Source: Aliarcobacter butzleri (lineage in GTDB: Bacteria; Campylobacterota; Campylobacteria; Campylobacterales; Arcobacteraceae). Taken from it: a stretch of DNA of 19,862 nucleotides. Below, piece by piece: positions 1-8,532 of this stretch (its first letter is position 1; every line of letters starts with the position of its first letter). The position numbers and the translations under genes were made by a program. Below the pieces are notes generated by a model. The model did no database searches, had not been told where the DNA came from, and saw only the letters and a list, made by a program, of their open reading frames with translations. The stretch covers positions 1 to 19,862 of the forward strand of contig JAAYJJ010000021.1 of the NCBI GenBank assembly GCA_012522985.1, read 5' to 3'.

Positions 1-2
1 GA

Positions 3-251
3 AGTAATAAAATCGAATTTGATATCAAAGATAAAAATGGAAATGCAATAGTCGATGATGTAGATATTCATGCTATGGTTACTATTGCTAGTAATAATAC
101 ATTTGATATAGAACTTAGTAATTTTGAGTTAAAAGATGGTAAGTATATATCACTTTTTGAGATACCAAAAGAGGCTAATTGGAATGTAAATGGAATAGTT
201 ACTATAGGTGAGGATAAGGGATATTTTTTCATAAAGACAAATGCAAAATAG
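3..251 (+). CDS. FixH/CcoH-like protein, C-terminal part only
   Basis: An open frame enters from the left edge and ends at a TAG, giving the last 82 residues of a protein whose start lies outside the window. The visible part reads as an immunoglobulin-like beta domain: a DIKDKNGNAIVDDVDIHAMV stretch, then an SNFELKDGKY turn, then an IPKEANWNVNGIVTIGEDKGYFFIKT ending. This resembles the periplasmic domain of FixH/CcoH proteins, which assist assembly of cbb3-type cytochrome c oxidase. The N-terminal membrane anchor expected for FixH would be upstream and is not seen. The stop overlaps the first proposed start of addB by 11 bases. The family call rests on pattern resemblance only; a YtkA-like domain protein is the main alternative. 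Confidence 0.6.
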   Translation, partial: SNKIEFDIKDKNGNAIVDDVDIHAMVTIASNNTFDIELSNFELKDGKYISLFEIPKEANWNVNGIVTIGEDKGYFFIKTNAK

Positions 252-2589
252 AATGAAAGGTAATCTTTTAGTATATCCTACTTCAAGGGCGATAAGAGAG
301 CATTTAGGTAACTCTTTAGATAGTGATGGTTTTTTGGATAGTTGCTTATCTATAGGTGATTTTTTTGCTCTTTCTATAAGTACTAAAAATAAAACTTTTA
401 TAAGTCAAGAGAAGAGGTTTTTGATCCTTCAAGAGGCTGCTAAAGAGATAGACCTAGAAAAACTAGCTATCTCTTCTAATTTTGAGAATTTTTTAAAGCA
501 AAGTGAGTATATTTTTAGATTTTTTGATGAGTTATCAGCTGAAGAGATCTCTATAGAAAAACTAAAAGAGTTTGATATTTATGAAGAGTATATAGAGCAT
601 ATTACTCTATTGGAGAGACTTTTTAATGATTTTTGTAAGCTACTAGATAGAGATGATTTTGTTGATAGAGTCAATTTATCACGATATAGTTCTATAAATC
701 ATAACTTTTTACTTAGATATAATAAAATAGAGATATTTTTATATAGCTATTTAAGTAAATATGAGTATCATTTACTTAAACAAATCGCTAAAGATTATGA
801 TATAGATTTGATTATAGAGACAAATAGATATAATATTGAATTTATAAATGAGTTATTTAAGACAGATTTTAAAGAAGATGAAAAAATAGTATATAACTTA
901 TCTACAAATTCAATCATATCTTCATACCATATAGAAAAACTAGAACAAAAGATAGTATTACAAGGTGTAAAAAATCAAATAGAGCAGATAGGGTTTATTA
1001 AAAAATCTATTTATGATATGATAAAAGCTGGAGTTAAAGCAGAAAAGATAACTGTAGTTTTACCTGATGAGAGTTTTGTTCAATATTTAGAGATTTTTGA
1101 TAAAGAAAACTACTTTAACTTTGCTATGGGAAGAAGTATAAAAAATAGCCATTTCTACAAAAGGCTAAGTGCTTTGGTGGAGTTTTTGAATAATCCACTA
1201 ATCAAAGAAGAAGAGAAGCTAAAATTTTATAATTTTGATATTTTAAGAGTTAAAAACTCTTTATTACCTCAATATAAACAATCTATTACAAAAGAGTCGT
1301 TAGAACTTTTTTTATCATTTTTGGGAGAGTTTGACGTCCAAATAAAAGAAAAAATAGATGAGATATTGTATAAGTTGGAGATTATTTTATTTGGAGAGAA
1401 TAAAATATCTTTATCTAGTGGAATAAAGCTATTTATTAATAATATCAATGAAATCACACTAGATGATGTAGGTGGTGGAAAGATAACAGTTATGGGACTT
1501 TTGGAAACTAGAGGGATTGCCTTTGATGGGGTGATAATAGTTGATTTCAATGATAATAAAGCTCCCAAAAAATCTATAAAAGATAGATTTGTATCCTCAA
1601 ATATCAAATCAATCATAGGGCTTCCAATTCCACAAAAAAGGGAGAGTTTACAGAAGTTTTTTTATAAATCACTTATTTCAAAGGCTAAGATTGTAAATAT
1701 CTCATTTGTTGATGATGAGCAAAATATTGTAAGTCGTTTTGCAAATGAACTTTTGGCTAATACAAAGATAGAACAAGCAGGAGTATATACTTCTATTTTA
1801 TATACCCCCAAAAAACTTTATCATATAAATAAAGAGTATATATTAAATATAGATCTATCCAAGCAGGTATTTAGTGCTACTAGTTTAAAAGATTTCTTAG
1901 AGTGTAAAAGAAGATATCTTTTTAAATATATCTATAAACTAAAAGAGCATAATATATCTTTGATGCCAAAAGCTTATGAGATGGGTTCCTTATTACATAA
2001 GATTTTACAAAATCTATTTGTAAATAATCCAAATCTAAGTAGCTATATGCAGATAAAAGAGGCTTTAGATATAGAGATAGAAAAAGAGAAAATATATATA
2101 AATAATATAGTTTTAGAGTTAGAATTAGAGCTTTATAGACAAAGTTTATATAAGTTTGCCTATTTTCAAGAGCAAAGATTTAAGCAAGGCTTTTGGATAG
2201 GAAGCTTGGAAAAAAGGTTTGAGATAATACATAGGGGTATTAAACTTCAAGGTATAGTTGATAGAGTTGATATAAAAGGTGATATATATGAGATTATAGA
2301 TTATAAAAGTTCAAGAAGTCTTAAAATAGATACTCTACAAACATATAAAAATAGTACAGATTTTCAACTAGAGTTTTATTTTTTGGCTTATAGAGATAAA
2401 AATCCAAAAACATACTATTATGATATAAATAAAGCAGAACTTTTGCAAGAAGTTGTGCTAGAAAAGAAGCTAGAACTTTTGGATGATATATTGGACTCTT
2501 TATATACAAAAGAGGTTAATTTTGAACAAACAGATAAAAGAGCAAATTGTGAATATTGTGCATATAAAACAATTTGTGGGATAAAATAA
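241..2589 (+). CDS. addB: AddB subunit of AddAB helicase-nuclease (PD-(D/E)XK, Fe-S type)
   Basis: This is the second subunit of the AddAB complex, which resects double-strand breaks for RecA loading in the cytoplasm. The protein is 782 residues, within the size seen for epsilonproteobacterial AddB. The C-terminal nuclease domain has H586 (GSLLHK), D674 (GIVDRVD) and the D687-Y-K689 core. Four cysteines frame it: C555 (FLECKRRY) and C770, C773, C779 (CEYCAYKTIC). This is the known AddB iron-sulfur cluster arrangement. The N-terminus (LLVYPTSRAIREHL) has no Walker A motif, so this subunit is unlikely to be an ATPase. The start is uncertain: ATG 241 and ATG 253 (codon 5) both lack a clear ribosome site. 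addA follows with a one-base overlap, consistent with coupled synthesis of the two subunits. Confidence 0.9.
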   Translation: MQNRMKGNLLVYPTSRAIREHLGNSLDSDGFLDSCLSIGDFFALSISTKNKTFISQEKRFLILQEAAKEIDLEKLAISSNFENFLKQSEYIFRFFDELSAEEISIEKLKEFDIYEEYIEHITLLERLFNDFCKLLDRDDFVDRVNLSRYSSINHNFLLRYNKIEIFLYSYLSKYEYHLLKQIAKDYDIDLIIETNRYNIEFINELFKTDFKEDEKIVYNLSTNSIISSYHIEKLEQKIVLQGVKNQIEQIGFIKKSIYDMIKAGVKAEKITVVLPDESFVQYLEIFDKENYFNFAMGRSIKNSHFYKRLSALVEFLNNPLIKEEEKLKFYNFDILRVKNSLLPQYKQSITKESLELFLSFLGEFDVQIKEKIDEILYKLEIILFGENKISLSSGIKLFINNINEITLDDVGGGKITVMGLLETRGIAFDGVIIVDFNDNKAPKKSIKDRFVSSNIKSIIGLPIPQKRESLQKFFYKSLISKAKIVNISFVDDEQNIVSRFANELLANTKIEQAGVYTSILYTPKKLYHINKEYILNIDLSKQVFSATSLKDFLECKRRYLFKYIYKLKEHNISLMPKAYEMGSLLHKILQNLFVNNPNLSSYMQIKEALDIEIEKEKIYINNIVLELELELYRQSLYKFAYFQEQRFKQGFWIGSLEKRFEIIHRGIKLQGIVDRVDIKGDIYEIIDYKSSRSLKIDTLQTYKNSTDFQLEFYFLAYRDKNPKTYYYDINKAELLQEVVLEKKLELLDDILDSLYTKEVNFEQTDKRANCEYCAYKTICGIK

Positions 2590-5324
2590 TGGAAAAATAT
2601 TTAGCCCTAAAAGCAAGTGCAGGAAGTGGCAAAACATTTGCCCTTAGTGTAAGATATATAACGCTTTTACTTTTGGGGGCTATGCCAAATGAGATATTAA
2701 CACTTACTTTTACAAATAAAGCTGCAAATGAGATGAAACAAAGGATATTGAACAATATCTATACATTGGGAGAGGATATCTCTTTTTTGGAGCAGGTAGT
2801 TAAAAATAGTGGTTTTTCTAAAGAGGAGATTTTAAAAAAGAAAAACTATATTTTAGAGCTTATTGTAAATGAAAATCTTGCTATTTATACTATAGATAAG
2901 TTTATAAACCAAATACTTAAAGAGTTTGGCGGATATATAGGGATTTTTGATAGTTTTGATATAGCAAATGATGATATAGATGAACTTAGTTTTTATTTTT
3001 TGCAATCTTTGGATAAAAAGAATTTTTCAAATTTTGTAAATCTATATATTTATGATAATAAAAAAGTTCCATCTATTATAGAGTTATTTAAGTTTTTTAT
3101 ACAAAAAGAGTCCTCTTTGAGCTTTGATTTAAAAGTTTATGAACAAGAGATAGGTTTTTATGAACAAAAAAGTTTAGCTATAGCAAATAGACTTAAATCT
3201 CATATTTATCAATATTATGAAGAACAAATGGGAGTAAATGCTAAAAAAGCACTTGATTTTACTACTATAAAAGAGCTTTTGGATAAGACTTGGATTATAA
3301 GAGATGATTTGAGAGAGTATAGAGATCTAAAAAAGTTTAGTGATAGTGAAGCTAATAGGCTTTTTATAGAGCTAAAATCCTCTATAAAAGAGTATTATAA
3401 GGTAAGATCTAACAATATTCTTATAGAGTATTTAACACTTTTTGAAAAGTTCAAAGAGTTTAGAAAAAGCTATATTATTAAAAAGGGATATTTAGAGTTT
3501 AGTGATATTACTAATTTTGCTCTTAAGCTTGTAGTAGAGTTAATAGATAGAGAGTTTTTATATTTTAGGCTTGATAGTAGATATAATCATATATTAATAG
3601 ATGAGTTTCAAGATACATCTATAGAGCAGTTTAGTATCTTACTTCCTATGATAGAAGAGGCACTATCTGGTGGAGAGCAGTTTAAGAGCTTTTTTTATGT
3701 AGGTGATACAAAACAATCAATATATAGATTTAGAGGTGGGAATAAAGAGCTTTTTGATTATATTATCAATACTTATCCACAAATACAAGAGCTTAATCTT
3801 GATACTAACTATAGAAGTAAAGAGGTAGTTGTTAGTTTTGTTAATGATATCTTTTCAAAGATAGCAAATTATCCTTATGTAGAGCAAAAATCTATACAAA
3901 AAGAGGGTTTTGTAGAGGTTATAACTGATGTAAGATTATCAGGTGATGAGCCTTATTTGGGGCTAAAAGAAAAACTTTTAGAGCTAAGAGATAGTGGAGC
4001 TAGTCTAAATAAAACAGCTATTTTAGTCTCTACAAATGAAGAGGTTTTAAATATCTATCACTATTTATTGGAGCAGGATATTGGAGTTGAGATATCAACT
4101 CATATGACATCAAAACTTATAAATCAAACAAATGTAAAAGCACTTATAAATATAGTAAAATATCTATTTTTTAAAGAAGAGATTTATAAAGCAAACTTTT
4201 TAGCTCTTTGTGGCAAAGAGATTGAAAGTGAGTTTGTGTTTGAATATGATTTAAAAAACAACTCCTTAGAAAAGACTCTATATGATATATCAGTTGAGCT
4301 TGAAATTGTAGATGAAAATATTATTACACTTTTAGAAAACTTAAACTCTTTTGGAGATATTTTTGATTTTGTATATAATATAGATAAACTTGATGCAAGT
4401 ATCCAAAGTAGTGTAAATAAGGGTATTTCAATACTTACTATCTTTAAATCCAAAGGCTTAGAGTATGAGAGTGTTATAGTAGTTGATAAGCTTAAAAGAG
4501 ATTCAAATAAAACAGATGCTTTTATTTTTGAGTATGATGGAGTGGATTTACAAAAAGTTTACTATAAAATCAAAAATAAAGAGTATTTTGATGATAGATA
4601 TAAAAAAGCATTGGATAAAGAAAAACTATTAGAAATAGATGATATTATCAATGTTTTATATGTTGCATTAACAAGAGCAAAAAACAATCTAATAGTACTT
4701 AAAAAAGAAAAATCTATATTTGATATTATTAATCTACAAGATATTAAAATAGGTCAAATAGCACCAAGTCAAATAGAGCCACAAAAAGAGATAGAAAAGA
4801 GTTTAGAGTATAAAGCGGAGTTTTTGGGGCTTCAAAAAGTGGAGTTAAAACATAAAAGTTTTAATAGTGATAATAATTTACAAGCTAAATATTTTGGTAT
4901 AGCTACTCACTATGCCCTAGAACACGCTGTTTTGTTTCATATAGATGAAATAGAGATGATAATAGATCTTGCTAAACAAAAGTACTCATTTTATTTGGAT
5001 AATAGAGATTTTATAGATATAAGTAAAAGAGTTAGAATACTTTTTGAAGATAGATTTTTTCAAGAGTTATTAGCTAATAATATAGAGATAAAAAAAGAGC
5101 AGTATATCTCATATAGGGGTGAAATTAAGATTATAGATTTGCTTATAGTTAAAGATAATGAATATATTATTATTGACTATAAAACAGGAAAAGCTTTGCA
5201 TGAAAACTATATACAACAGATTAAACACTATAAATACGCTATAGAGAAGATTACAAAGTCAAAAAAGGTAAAATCTTATTTGTTTTATTTATTTGAAAAT
5301 AATCTAGAGATATTTAACGTATAA
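2589..5324 (+). CDS. addA: AddA subunit: UvrD/RecB-like helicase plus nuclease
   Basis: This is the helicase-nuclease subunit of AddAB, the RecBCD counterpart in many bacteria. The ATG overlaps the addB stop as TAATG and gives 911 residues. A TTG five codons upstream also opens the frame but is less likely. Superfamily 1 helicase motifs appear in order: Walker A ASAGSGKT with K15, Walker B DEFQDTS at 338-344, GDTKQSIYRFRG, the NYRS motif, FKSKGLEYESVIVVD, and LYVALTRAK. The C-terminal nuclease has H774, D850, and D863-Y-K865 followed by TGK. With AddB also carrying an intact nuclease, the holoenzyme should have two nuclease centres, one per strand. It is shorter than the roughly 1200-residue Firmicutes AddA, as is usual in this phylum. 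Confidence 0.92.
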   Translation: MEKYLALKASAGSGKTFALSVRYITLLLLGAMPNEILTLTFTNKAANEMKQRILNNIYTLGEDISFLEQVVKNSGFSKEEILKKKNYILELIVNENLAIYTIDKFINQILKEFGGYIGIFDSFDIANDDIDELSFYFLQSLDKKNFSNFVNLYIYDNKKVPSIIELFKFFIQKESSLSFDLKVYEQEIGFYEQKSLAIANRLKSHIYQYYEEQMGVNAKKALDFTTIKELLDKTWIIRDDLREYRDLKKFSDSEANRLFIELKSSIKEYYKVRSNNILIEYLTLFEKFKEFRKSYIIKKGYLEFSDITNFALKLVVELIDREFLYFRLDSRYNHILIDEFQDTSIEQFSILLPMIEEALSGGEQFKSFFYVGDTKQSIYRFRGGNKELFDYIINTYPQIQELNLDTNYRSKEVVVSFVNDIFSKIANYPYVEQKSIQKEGFVEVITDVRLSGDEPYLGLKEKLLELRDSGASLNKTAILVSTNEEVLNIYHYLLEQDIGVEISTHMTSKLINQTNVKALINIVKYLFFKEEIYKANFLALCGKEIESEFVFEYDLKNNSLEKTLYDISVELEIVDENIITLLENLNSFGDIFDFVYNIDKLDASIQSSVNKGISILTIFKSKGLEYESVIVVDKLKRDSNKTDAFIFEYDGVDLQKVYYKIKNKEYFDDRYKKALDKEKLLEIDDIINVLYVALTRAKNNLIVLKKEKSIFDIINLQDIKIGQIAPSQIEPQKEIEKSLEYKAEFLGLQKVELKHKSFNSDNNLQAKYFGIATHYALEHAVLFHIDEIEMIIDLAKQKYSFYLDNRDFIDISKRVRILFEDRFFQELLANNIEIKKEQYISYRGEIKIIDLLIVKDNEYIIIDYKTGKALHENYIQQIKHYKYAIEKITKSKKVKSYLFYLFENNLEIFNV

Positions 5325-5356
5325 TTAACACTTCCTTGATAATATACTTTAATTTT
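5320..5356 (+). promoter_or_regulatory. Candidate promoter with weak Fur-like box upstream of the TonB receptor
   Basis: The 49 bases between addA and the receptor are nearly all A/T. TATAAT at 5320-5325 overlaps the addA stop and could be a -10 element; no -35 sits at normal spacing. GATAAT at 5338-5343 starts a 19-base window matching the classical Fur box at only about 10 positions, essentially one good half-site. A TAAGGTAG ribosome site lies just before the ATG at 5374. The gene could instead be read through from addA. Confidence 0.3.
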
Positions 5357-5373
5357 AAGATTAAGGTAGAATT

Positions 5374-7371
5374 ATGAAAAAAACAGTTCTTATTAGCATA
5401 ACTACTGCTTCATTTTTGTTAGCCAATGATTTGGGTACTATTGATGTAAGTGAAGAGCTTTTAAGCCAAAAGGTAGAAAATGTAAGTTCAGAAGAGTTAA
5501 AATCAGCTGATTTAGCTGAGGCTCTAAGCAAAAGTAGCTCGAGTGTAAACCTTATACGAAGAAGCGGTATAGCAAATGATATATTGGTAAGAAGTCAAAA
5601 AAAAGATAATATATCAGTTATTATTGATGATGCTAAAGTATGTGGAGCATGTCCAAATAGGATGGATCCACCAACATCACATATAGTTACAAATAGTGTT
5701 GAAGAAGTTGAGATTATAGGTGGTCCTTTTGATGTAGAAAATATGGGAACTCTTAGTGGACATGTAAGAATCAAAACAAAAGATCCAAAAGAAGAGTTAA
5801 GCGGAGATATCAACCTAAATGTAGGTAGTTTTGATTATCAAAAAACAAGTGCAAGTGTAAGTGGTGGTAATGAAAAGTTTAGGCTTTTAGTTGGGGCTAG
5901 TTATGAAAATAGTGAACAATATGAAGATGGTAGTGGGCAAACAATGGCTGAGCAGCTTAACTCTCAAGCTAGTGCTGCTGGACCAAAATATACAAATAGT
6001 ACATCAACTATGGATAGTTTTACCAAAAAAACAGGTAATATAAAGCTTTTTATAAACCCAACAGATAATAGTGAACTAAGAGTTTCATATACAGCAAATA
6101 GAAGCGATGATATACTCTATCCTTCAAGTATGATGGATGCTATATATGATGATAGTGATATTTACTCTTTTGGAGCAACATTTAAAGATATAGCCAAATA
6201 TAGCGATGCTATAAAGTTTGAAACATATAGATCTAAAGTAAAACATCTTATGAGTAATAGATATAGAAATGCAGGTGCTGGAGCTGGTGGATATATGGAT
6301 GCTTATGTAGAAAGTATTATGCAAGGAGCTAAGCTAAAAAATAGTTTTTCTATAGATAATAGTAGTTTTGATATAGGTTTAGATACAAGTAAAAGAAATT
6401 GGGATGGACAAAAATATAACTCTTTAACAGGATTTGCTCCAGCTACAACAGATGCAAACTTTATTCCTGATGTTGATACCAAAAACAAAGCTATTTTTGC
6501 TAAATCTTCAACTCAAATCAATGATACAAATATAGCTTTGGGTTTAAGATATGATGATACAAATGTTAAAGCAAATAAAATAGCCAAATCCATGAGTGCA
6601 ACGGCTAGAAATGATATAGATTATAACTCATTATCAGCAAATATTATGGCTACTCAAAGATTAAATGATGATTGGCAAACTTTTGTGGGCATTGGTACAA
6701 GTGCTAGAGTTCCAGATGCAAAAGAGCTTTTTATGGGTAATACTGGAGTGGTAGATGGTGATGTAAATCAAACCAAAAATCGTGAAATTGATTTTGGATT
6801 TGATTATAGTGATGGCATCAAAGGAGCTAAAACAAAGCTTTTTTATAGTGATCTAAAAGATTATATCTATTATCACTCTGATAATGGCAAATATGTAAAT
6901 ATAGATGCAAAAATCTATGGTTTTGAGTTTGCAGGATTTTACTATCTAAGTGATGAACTCTCTTTTGATTTAATGGCATCATGGCAAAAAGGTAAGAAAA
7001 AAGAGCCACTTAGTGGACAAAGTGATACAAATTTAGCTGATATTGTACCACTTAAGACAAATCTAGGTCTTAGCTATGAAGTATCAAAACATCACTTAAG
7101 AGCAGAACTTATAGCTGCTAAATCATGGAGTAAGTTTGATAGTGATAATGGTGAGAGACGACTAGCAGGATATGGTGTTGTAAATGCAAAATATAACTAT
7201 AATATATCTAAAAACTTTGATATAACGTTTGGTATAGATAATATTATGGATAAAACTTATGCGGTATCAAATACATATCAAGATCTTACTCTTGCAGGAA
7301 CAAGTGATGGTATAATGCTACTTAATGAGATGGGTAGATATACATATGCAAATCTAAGAGTTAAGTTTTAA
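5374..7371 (+). CDS. TonB-dependent outer-membrane receptor, OprC/NosA copper type
   Basis: This is a 665-residue outer-membrane beta-barrel receptor for TonB-energised import. It has a signal peptide of about 17 residues (cleavage near LLA-ND), a TonB-box-like GTIDVSE at 21-27, and a plug domain containing VEEVEIIGGPFDVENMGTLSG. The barrel runs to a terminal phenylalanine (LRVKF). The plug contains GACPNRMDPPTSHI, with C93 and M97 in CxxxM spacing. A later segment contains H291-L-M293. The P. aeruginosa copper receptor OprC binds copper through a CxxxM...HxM set, so copper is the inferred substrate. An extra C90 makes a CxxC with C93. No other copper genes lie nearby, although a FixH-like fragment, possibly linked to a copper oxidase, is about 5 kb upstream. 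A clear ribosome site (AAGGTAG) precedes the ATG. OprC or NosA are the nearest named relatives; I leave the symbol blank. Confidence 0.85.
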   Translation: MKKTVLISITTASFLLANDLGTIDVSEELLSQKVENVSSEELKSADLAEALSKSSSSVNLIRRSGIANDILVRSQKKDNISVIIDDAKVCGACPNRMDPPTSHIVTNSVEEVEIIGGPFDVENMGTLSGHVRIKTKDPKEELSGDINLNVGSFDYQKTSASVSGGNEKFRLLVGASYENSEQYEDGSGQTMAEQLNSQASAAGPKYTNSTSTMDSFTKKTGNIKLFINPTDNSELRVSYTANRSDDILYPSSMMDAIYDDSDIYSFGATFKDIAKYSDAIKFETYRSKVKHLMSNRYRNAGAGAGGYMDAYVESIMQGAKLKNSFSIDNSSFDIGLDTSKRNWDGQKYNSLTGFAPATTDANFIPDVDTKNKAIFAKSSTQINDTNIALGLRYDDTNVKANKIAKSMSATARNDIDYNSLSANIMATQRLNDDWQTFVGIGTSARVPDAKELFMGNTGVVDGDVNQTKNREIDFGFDYSDGIKGAKTKLFYSDLKDYIYYHSDNGKYVNIDAKIYGFEFAGFYYLSDELSFDLMASWQKGKKKEPLSGQSDTNLADIVPLKTNLGLSYEVSKHHLRAELIAAKSWSKFDSDNGERRLAGYGVVNAKYNYNISKNFDITFGIDNIMDKTYAVSNTYQDLTLAGTSDGIMLLNEMGRYTYANLRVKF

Positions 7372-7377
7372 GTTTTA

Positions 7378-7447
7378 AACTATCACACTATTATAATAAA
7401 AAAGAGTTCTCCAAAATTTCGTTTTACTTTTATATAGTGTGATAGTT
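7378..7447. terminator. 14-bp perfect inverted repeat between convergent genes, candidate bidirectional terminator
   Basis: AACTATCACACTAT at 7378-7391 is the exact reverse complement of ATAGTGTGATAGTT at 7434-7447. The 42 bases between them are A/T-rich and can extend the stem imperfectly with small bulges, for example the ATAA around 7393-7396 against TTAT at 7430-7433. The element fills the space between the receptor stop and the end of folB, where a shared terminator is expected. Neither arm is followed by a long T-run, so it is not a textbook intrinsic terminator. Confidence 0.45.
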
Positions 7448-7462
7448 ATTTGAAGCTTATAT

Positions 7463-7774
7463 TTAGTTGCTAATACTTACTTCCATATTATCTAAAATAT
7501 TTGGTTTTGTGATCTTTAGGTGTATATTATAAATAGCAAATTGAGTTTTTAGGCTATTTGTTATATCTAAAATAGCCTCTTCTAAAAGCTCATATTTACC
7601 CTCTTGCATAAGAGATTTAATAGTTTGAGCTATAGTAGCATAATCCACAAAAGCACCTTTTACATAATCATATTCACACTCAAAGTTAATGATAACCTTT
7701 TGTTCTTTTACTCTTTCAAAGTCCAAAATACCTACTATACACTCAAAATGTAGATTTTCTATATAGATTTTCAT
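7463..7774 (-). CDS. folB: Dihydroneopterin aldolase FolB
   Basis: FolB cleaves 7,8-dihydroneopterin to 6-hydroxymethyl-dihydropterin and glycolaldehyde in folate synthesis. The 103-residue protein is slightly shorter than the usual 115-120. It shows the family hallmarks: GILDFERVKEQKV near the N-terminus with E20, the DY pair at 44-45, LLEEAILDI around 63-71 where the pterin-binding glutamate lies, and the C-terminal KITKPNIL with lysine K90. It is the second gene of a minus-strand pair, two bases after plsY. It has only a weak ribosome site of its own, so translation probably depends on plsY. The bifunctional FolB/FolX epimerase-type enzymes share this fold, but the E and K pattern supports the aldolase. 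Confidence 0.85.
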   Translation of the reverse strand: MKIYIENLHFECIVGILDFERVKEQKVIINFECEYDYVKGAFVDYATIAQTIKSLMQEGKYELLEEAILDITNSLKTQFAIYNIHLKITKPNILDNMEVSISN

Positions 7775-7776
7775 AT

Positions 7777-8403
7777 CTAAGCTGTTATCTTTTGTTCTTC
7801 GCCTTTTAGAAGTCTTAAAATATTTGGAATATGTTTATAAACTACTATAAAAGCAATAATATATAAAGGAATATTTGATCCTACACCAAGTCCATTGTTA
7901 AAAATAAAAGCTCCAATAATAACACCTATAAGCCCAAGTAAAGATGATAATGAAGATATTTTAAGAGTTTTAGCACTAATAGCCCAAACAATACCACCTA
8001 TAATAGTAGGAATAGGAAGAAGTACTACCAAAACTCCAAGAGCTGTAGCTACACCTTTGCCACCTTCAAATTTAAGATAAATACTATAACAATGCCCTAA
8101 AAGCACCAAAATAGCCAATGCCCAAAGTGTATTGTTTGATAGTCCCAAAGCCATAGCCAAAAGTATTATCAATGTTCCTTTTAGGGCATCTAGTGCTAAC
8201 GTTGCAATTCCTAACTTTTTTGCTAATGATGGGTTTGTTTGTTTGACTACTCTTAAAACATTTGTAGCACCTATACTTTTGCTTCCGCTTGATTTGATAT
8301 CAACTCCTGCAAATTGCTTTGCTAGGATTAATCCAAAAGGGATAGAACCAAGCAAATATGCTAAGAGATAATATACAATATTCATGTTACTAATAAACTC
8401 CAC
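7777..8403 (-). CDS. plsY: Glycerol-3-phosphate acyltransferase PlsY
   Basis: PlsY is an inner-membrane enzyme that transfers acyl groups from acyl-phosphate to glycerol-3-phosphate, the first step of phospholipid synthesis. The 208 residues form several hydrophobic helices, beginning IVYYLLAYLLGSIPFG. Three conserved motifs are present: SGSKSIGATNVLR (39-51), KFEGGKGVATALG (111-123, glycine-rich loop) and KHIPNILRLLKGEE (190-203, with H191 and N194). I chose the GTG start because GGAG lies about 8 bases upstream. An ATG six codons downstream (8385) is the alternative and has a poorer site. The gene is divergent from nadA and transcribed with folB. Confidence 0.92.
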   Translation of the reverse strand: MEFISNMNIVYYLLAYLLGSIPFGLILAKQFAGVDIKSSGSKSIGATNVLRVVKQTNPSLAKKLGIATLALDALKGTLIILLAMALGLSNNTLWALAILVLLGHCYSIYLKFEGGKGVATALGVLVVLLPIPTIIGGIVWAISAKTLKISSLSSLLGLIGVIIGAFIFNNGLGVGSNIPLYIIAFIVVYKHIPNILRLLKGEEQKITA

Positions 8404-8532
8404 TTATAAGACTCCATCTATTTTAATTTCAATATTTTATGTGATTGTAACTAAAAATTTGTTATATTTAGATAAATATTATAAACTAAAGCTAGTATGC
8501 TTTGTATTAAGACTACAATAAAAGGGTGGGGT
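8404..8532. promoter_or_regulatory. Divergent promoter region between plsY and nadA
   Basis: This is A/T-rich non-coding sequence (a short in-frame extension of nadA from ATG 8497 is possible). On the minus strand, TATAAT (complement of 8478-8483) is a consensus -10 that would start plsY transcription with a leader of about 65 bases. On the plus strand, TATTAT/TATAAA at 8477-8485 could serve as -10, with TTGTTA at 8459-8464 at imperfect spacing. No operator or riboswitch fold was recognised. Confidence 0.35.

Noticed and set aside
1269..1616. Minus-strand open frame inside addB
   Set aside because: It is antisense to a well-supported gene, serine/isoleucine-rich and without family features.
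2574..2588. TTG start for addA five codons upstream
   Set aside because: The ATG at 2589 forms a standard TAATG junction with addB, and the residues before it have no counterpart near the family's Walker A start.
5346..5366. Possible hairpin TTAAT...ATTAA before the TonB receptor
   Set aside because: The stem is only five A/T pairs, which is expected by chance in this base composition.
8132..8371. Plus-strand open frames inside plsY (also 7895-8080)
   Set aside because: plsY on the other strand is unambiguous, with all three motifs. These frames are its complement.
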